Source: an uncultured Clostridia bacterium (GTDB lineage Bacteria > Bacillota > Clostridia > Christensenellales > UBA1242). Taken from it: 64,000 nt of DNA. The notes beneath the pieces are model-generated. The model worked only from the letters and a program-made list of their open reading frames with translations, was not told the DNA's origin and did no database searches. The position numbers were made by a program, and so were the translations under genes. Within the stretch, counting starts at the first letter, position 1. The number at the start of each line of letters is the position of its first letter. Location of the stretch: the NCBI GenBank assembly GCA_934754335.1, contig CAKVHY010000002.1:62001-126000 (forward strand). The letters are read 5' to 3'. This document shows positions 63,043 to 64,000 of the stretch, piece by piece.

Positions 63043-63550
63043 TCATCATGAGCATGAACACGGACATTGTTCTTGTTGCCATACAAATGAAAATCATGCA
63101 GAAAAGAAACCTGAGACAATAGAAAAACCAAATAGAGAAGCAGAATATTTGGAGTTGGCTCAAAGATTGAAGGCTGAGTTTGATAACTACAAAAAAAGAA
63201 ATGCAGAAGTGGCAAGCGTTAGTTATTCTAATGGGATCGTGGCATTAACCACGAAGTTGCTTCCAGCGCTAGATAGTTTTCAACAAGCAAAAAGTAATAT
63301 AAAAGACGAAACAGTTTTGAGCGGAATTGATTTGATTTATAACCAAATCATGAAGGCTTTAAATGATGTTGGGGTTGAAAAAATAGATTGCCTTGGCAAT
63401 TTGTTTGACCCAAACTTCCATAATGCTGTTTTAACTGAGCATAATGAAGATTATCCAGATCAAACAGTATTGGAAGAATATCAGGCAGGGTTTGTTCTAA
63501 AAGATAAACTTATTAGACCAAGCGTTGTTAAGATAAATAAATTAAGTTAA
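63026..63550 (+). CDS. grpE: Nucleotide exchange factor GrpE with His/Cys-rich N-terminus
   Basis: The ADP-release factor for DnaK. 174 residues from the ATG at 63026; AAAAGGAGG (63012-63020) is 5 bases upstream, which excludes the longer frame from 62996. Residues about 45-75 give the dimer coiled coil (AQRLKAEFDNYKKRNAEV), and the C-terminal beta domain has FDPNFHNAV and VLKDKLIRPSVVKI, with Lys substituting the common RxGY. Unusually, residues 6-28 hold seven His and three Cys (HHEHEHGHCSCCH), like a metal-binding tail in place of the usual acidic disordered N-terminus. It is translationally coupled to hrcA. Confidence 0.94.
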   Translation: MKDKNNHHEHEHGHCSCCHTNENHAEKKPETIEKPNREAEYLELAQRLKAEFDNYKKRNAEVASVSYSNGIVALTTKLLPALDSFQQAKSNIKDETVLSGIDLIYNQIMKALNDVGVEKIDCLGNLFDPNFHNAVLTEHNEDYPDQTVLEEYQAGFVLKDKLIRPSVVKINKLS

Positions 63551-63600
63551 TGAAATTTGGAAAAGTTTAATTTATTTAAAATCAAATAATTTAAAAATAA

Positions 63601-64000
<400 letters not shown>

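Overview
The window is about 30% GC by eye and reads as a Clostridia-type Firmicute, probably an uncultured gut lineage close to the Christensenellales/CAG groups. The grounds are AT-rich DNA with strong AGGAGG-type ribosome sites, frequent TTG starts, standard genetic code (TGA ends recO), Gram-positive sporulation-associated genes (spoVT, ylbJ, yqfC, yqfD), a CIRCE/HrcA heat-shock operon and acetate metabolism (pta-ackA). BspA-type leucine-rich-repeat surface proteins are typical of gut bacteria. No tRNA, rRNA, CRISPR array, transposase, phage gene or classical defence system was seen.

Layout. 0-5.8 kb: the 3' part of a giant extracellular protein. 5.9-7.1 kb: a polytopic membrane protein with a histone-H1-like Lys/Ala/Thr tail. 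7.2-10.3 kb: spoVT, a MOP-family flippase and two HU genes. 10.3-15.8 kb: dusB, then a central-carbon cluster pgk-tpiA-gpmI-(small membrane protein)-deoC. 16.1-19.7 kb: BspA-like protein 1. 19.8-26.3 kb: DUF4364 regulator, an unknown gene, ylbJ, tmcAL, pta, ackA and rpmF. 26.3-28.7 kb: BspA-like protein 2 behind a promoter overlapped by a long perfect inverted repeat. 28.8-33.2 kb: a phosphopentomutase-like pseudoenzyme, a lipoprotein and a DacF-type carboxypeptidase, which looks like a remodelled drm-pupG-dacF locus. 33.5-37.0 kb: a cell-surface protein with a C-terminal membrane anchor. 37.1-43.0 kb: two small predicted winged-helix/membrane proteins, uvrB and uvrA. 43.2-47.6 kb: a membrane/coiled-coil protein, then yqfC-yqfD-ybeY-era-recO. 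47.6-49.6 kb: BspA-like protein 3. 49.8-56.9 kb: ppdK, then dnaG-rpoD-trmK and a zinc-ribbon protein. 56.9-57.8 kb: a GDPD-fold protein lacking the catalytic residues. 58.1-64.0 kb: lepA-hemW, an orphan gene, and hrcA-grpE-dnaK (dnaK cut by the window end).

The housekeeping backbone follows classic Firmicutes gene order but in shortened form. phoH, yqfF, dgkA and cdd are missing from the yqf block; nif3 is missing after trmK; DUF177 is missing before rpmF; mazG and rqcP are missing after the flippase. Large secreted or surface proteins occupy several junctions. The most unusual items are the inverted-repeat promoter of BspA 2 (a candidate phase switch), two proteins that keep an enzyme fold but have lost most catalytic residues, a three-member BspA family with a common N-terminal module and stretches of identical DNA, and a His/Cys-rich tail on GrpE. 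All calls come from reading the sequence; no database search was run.
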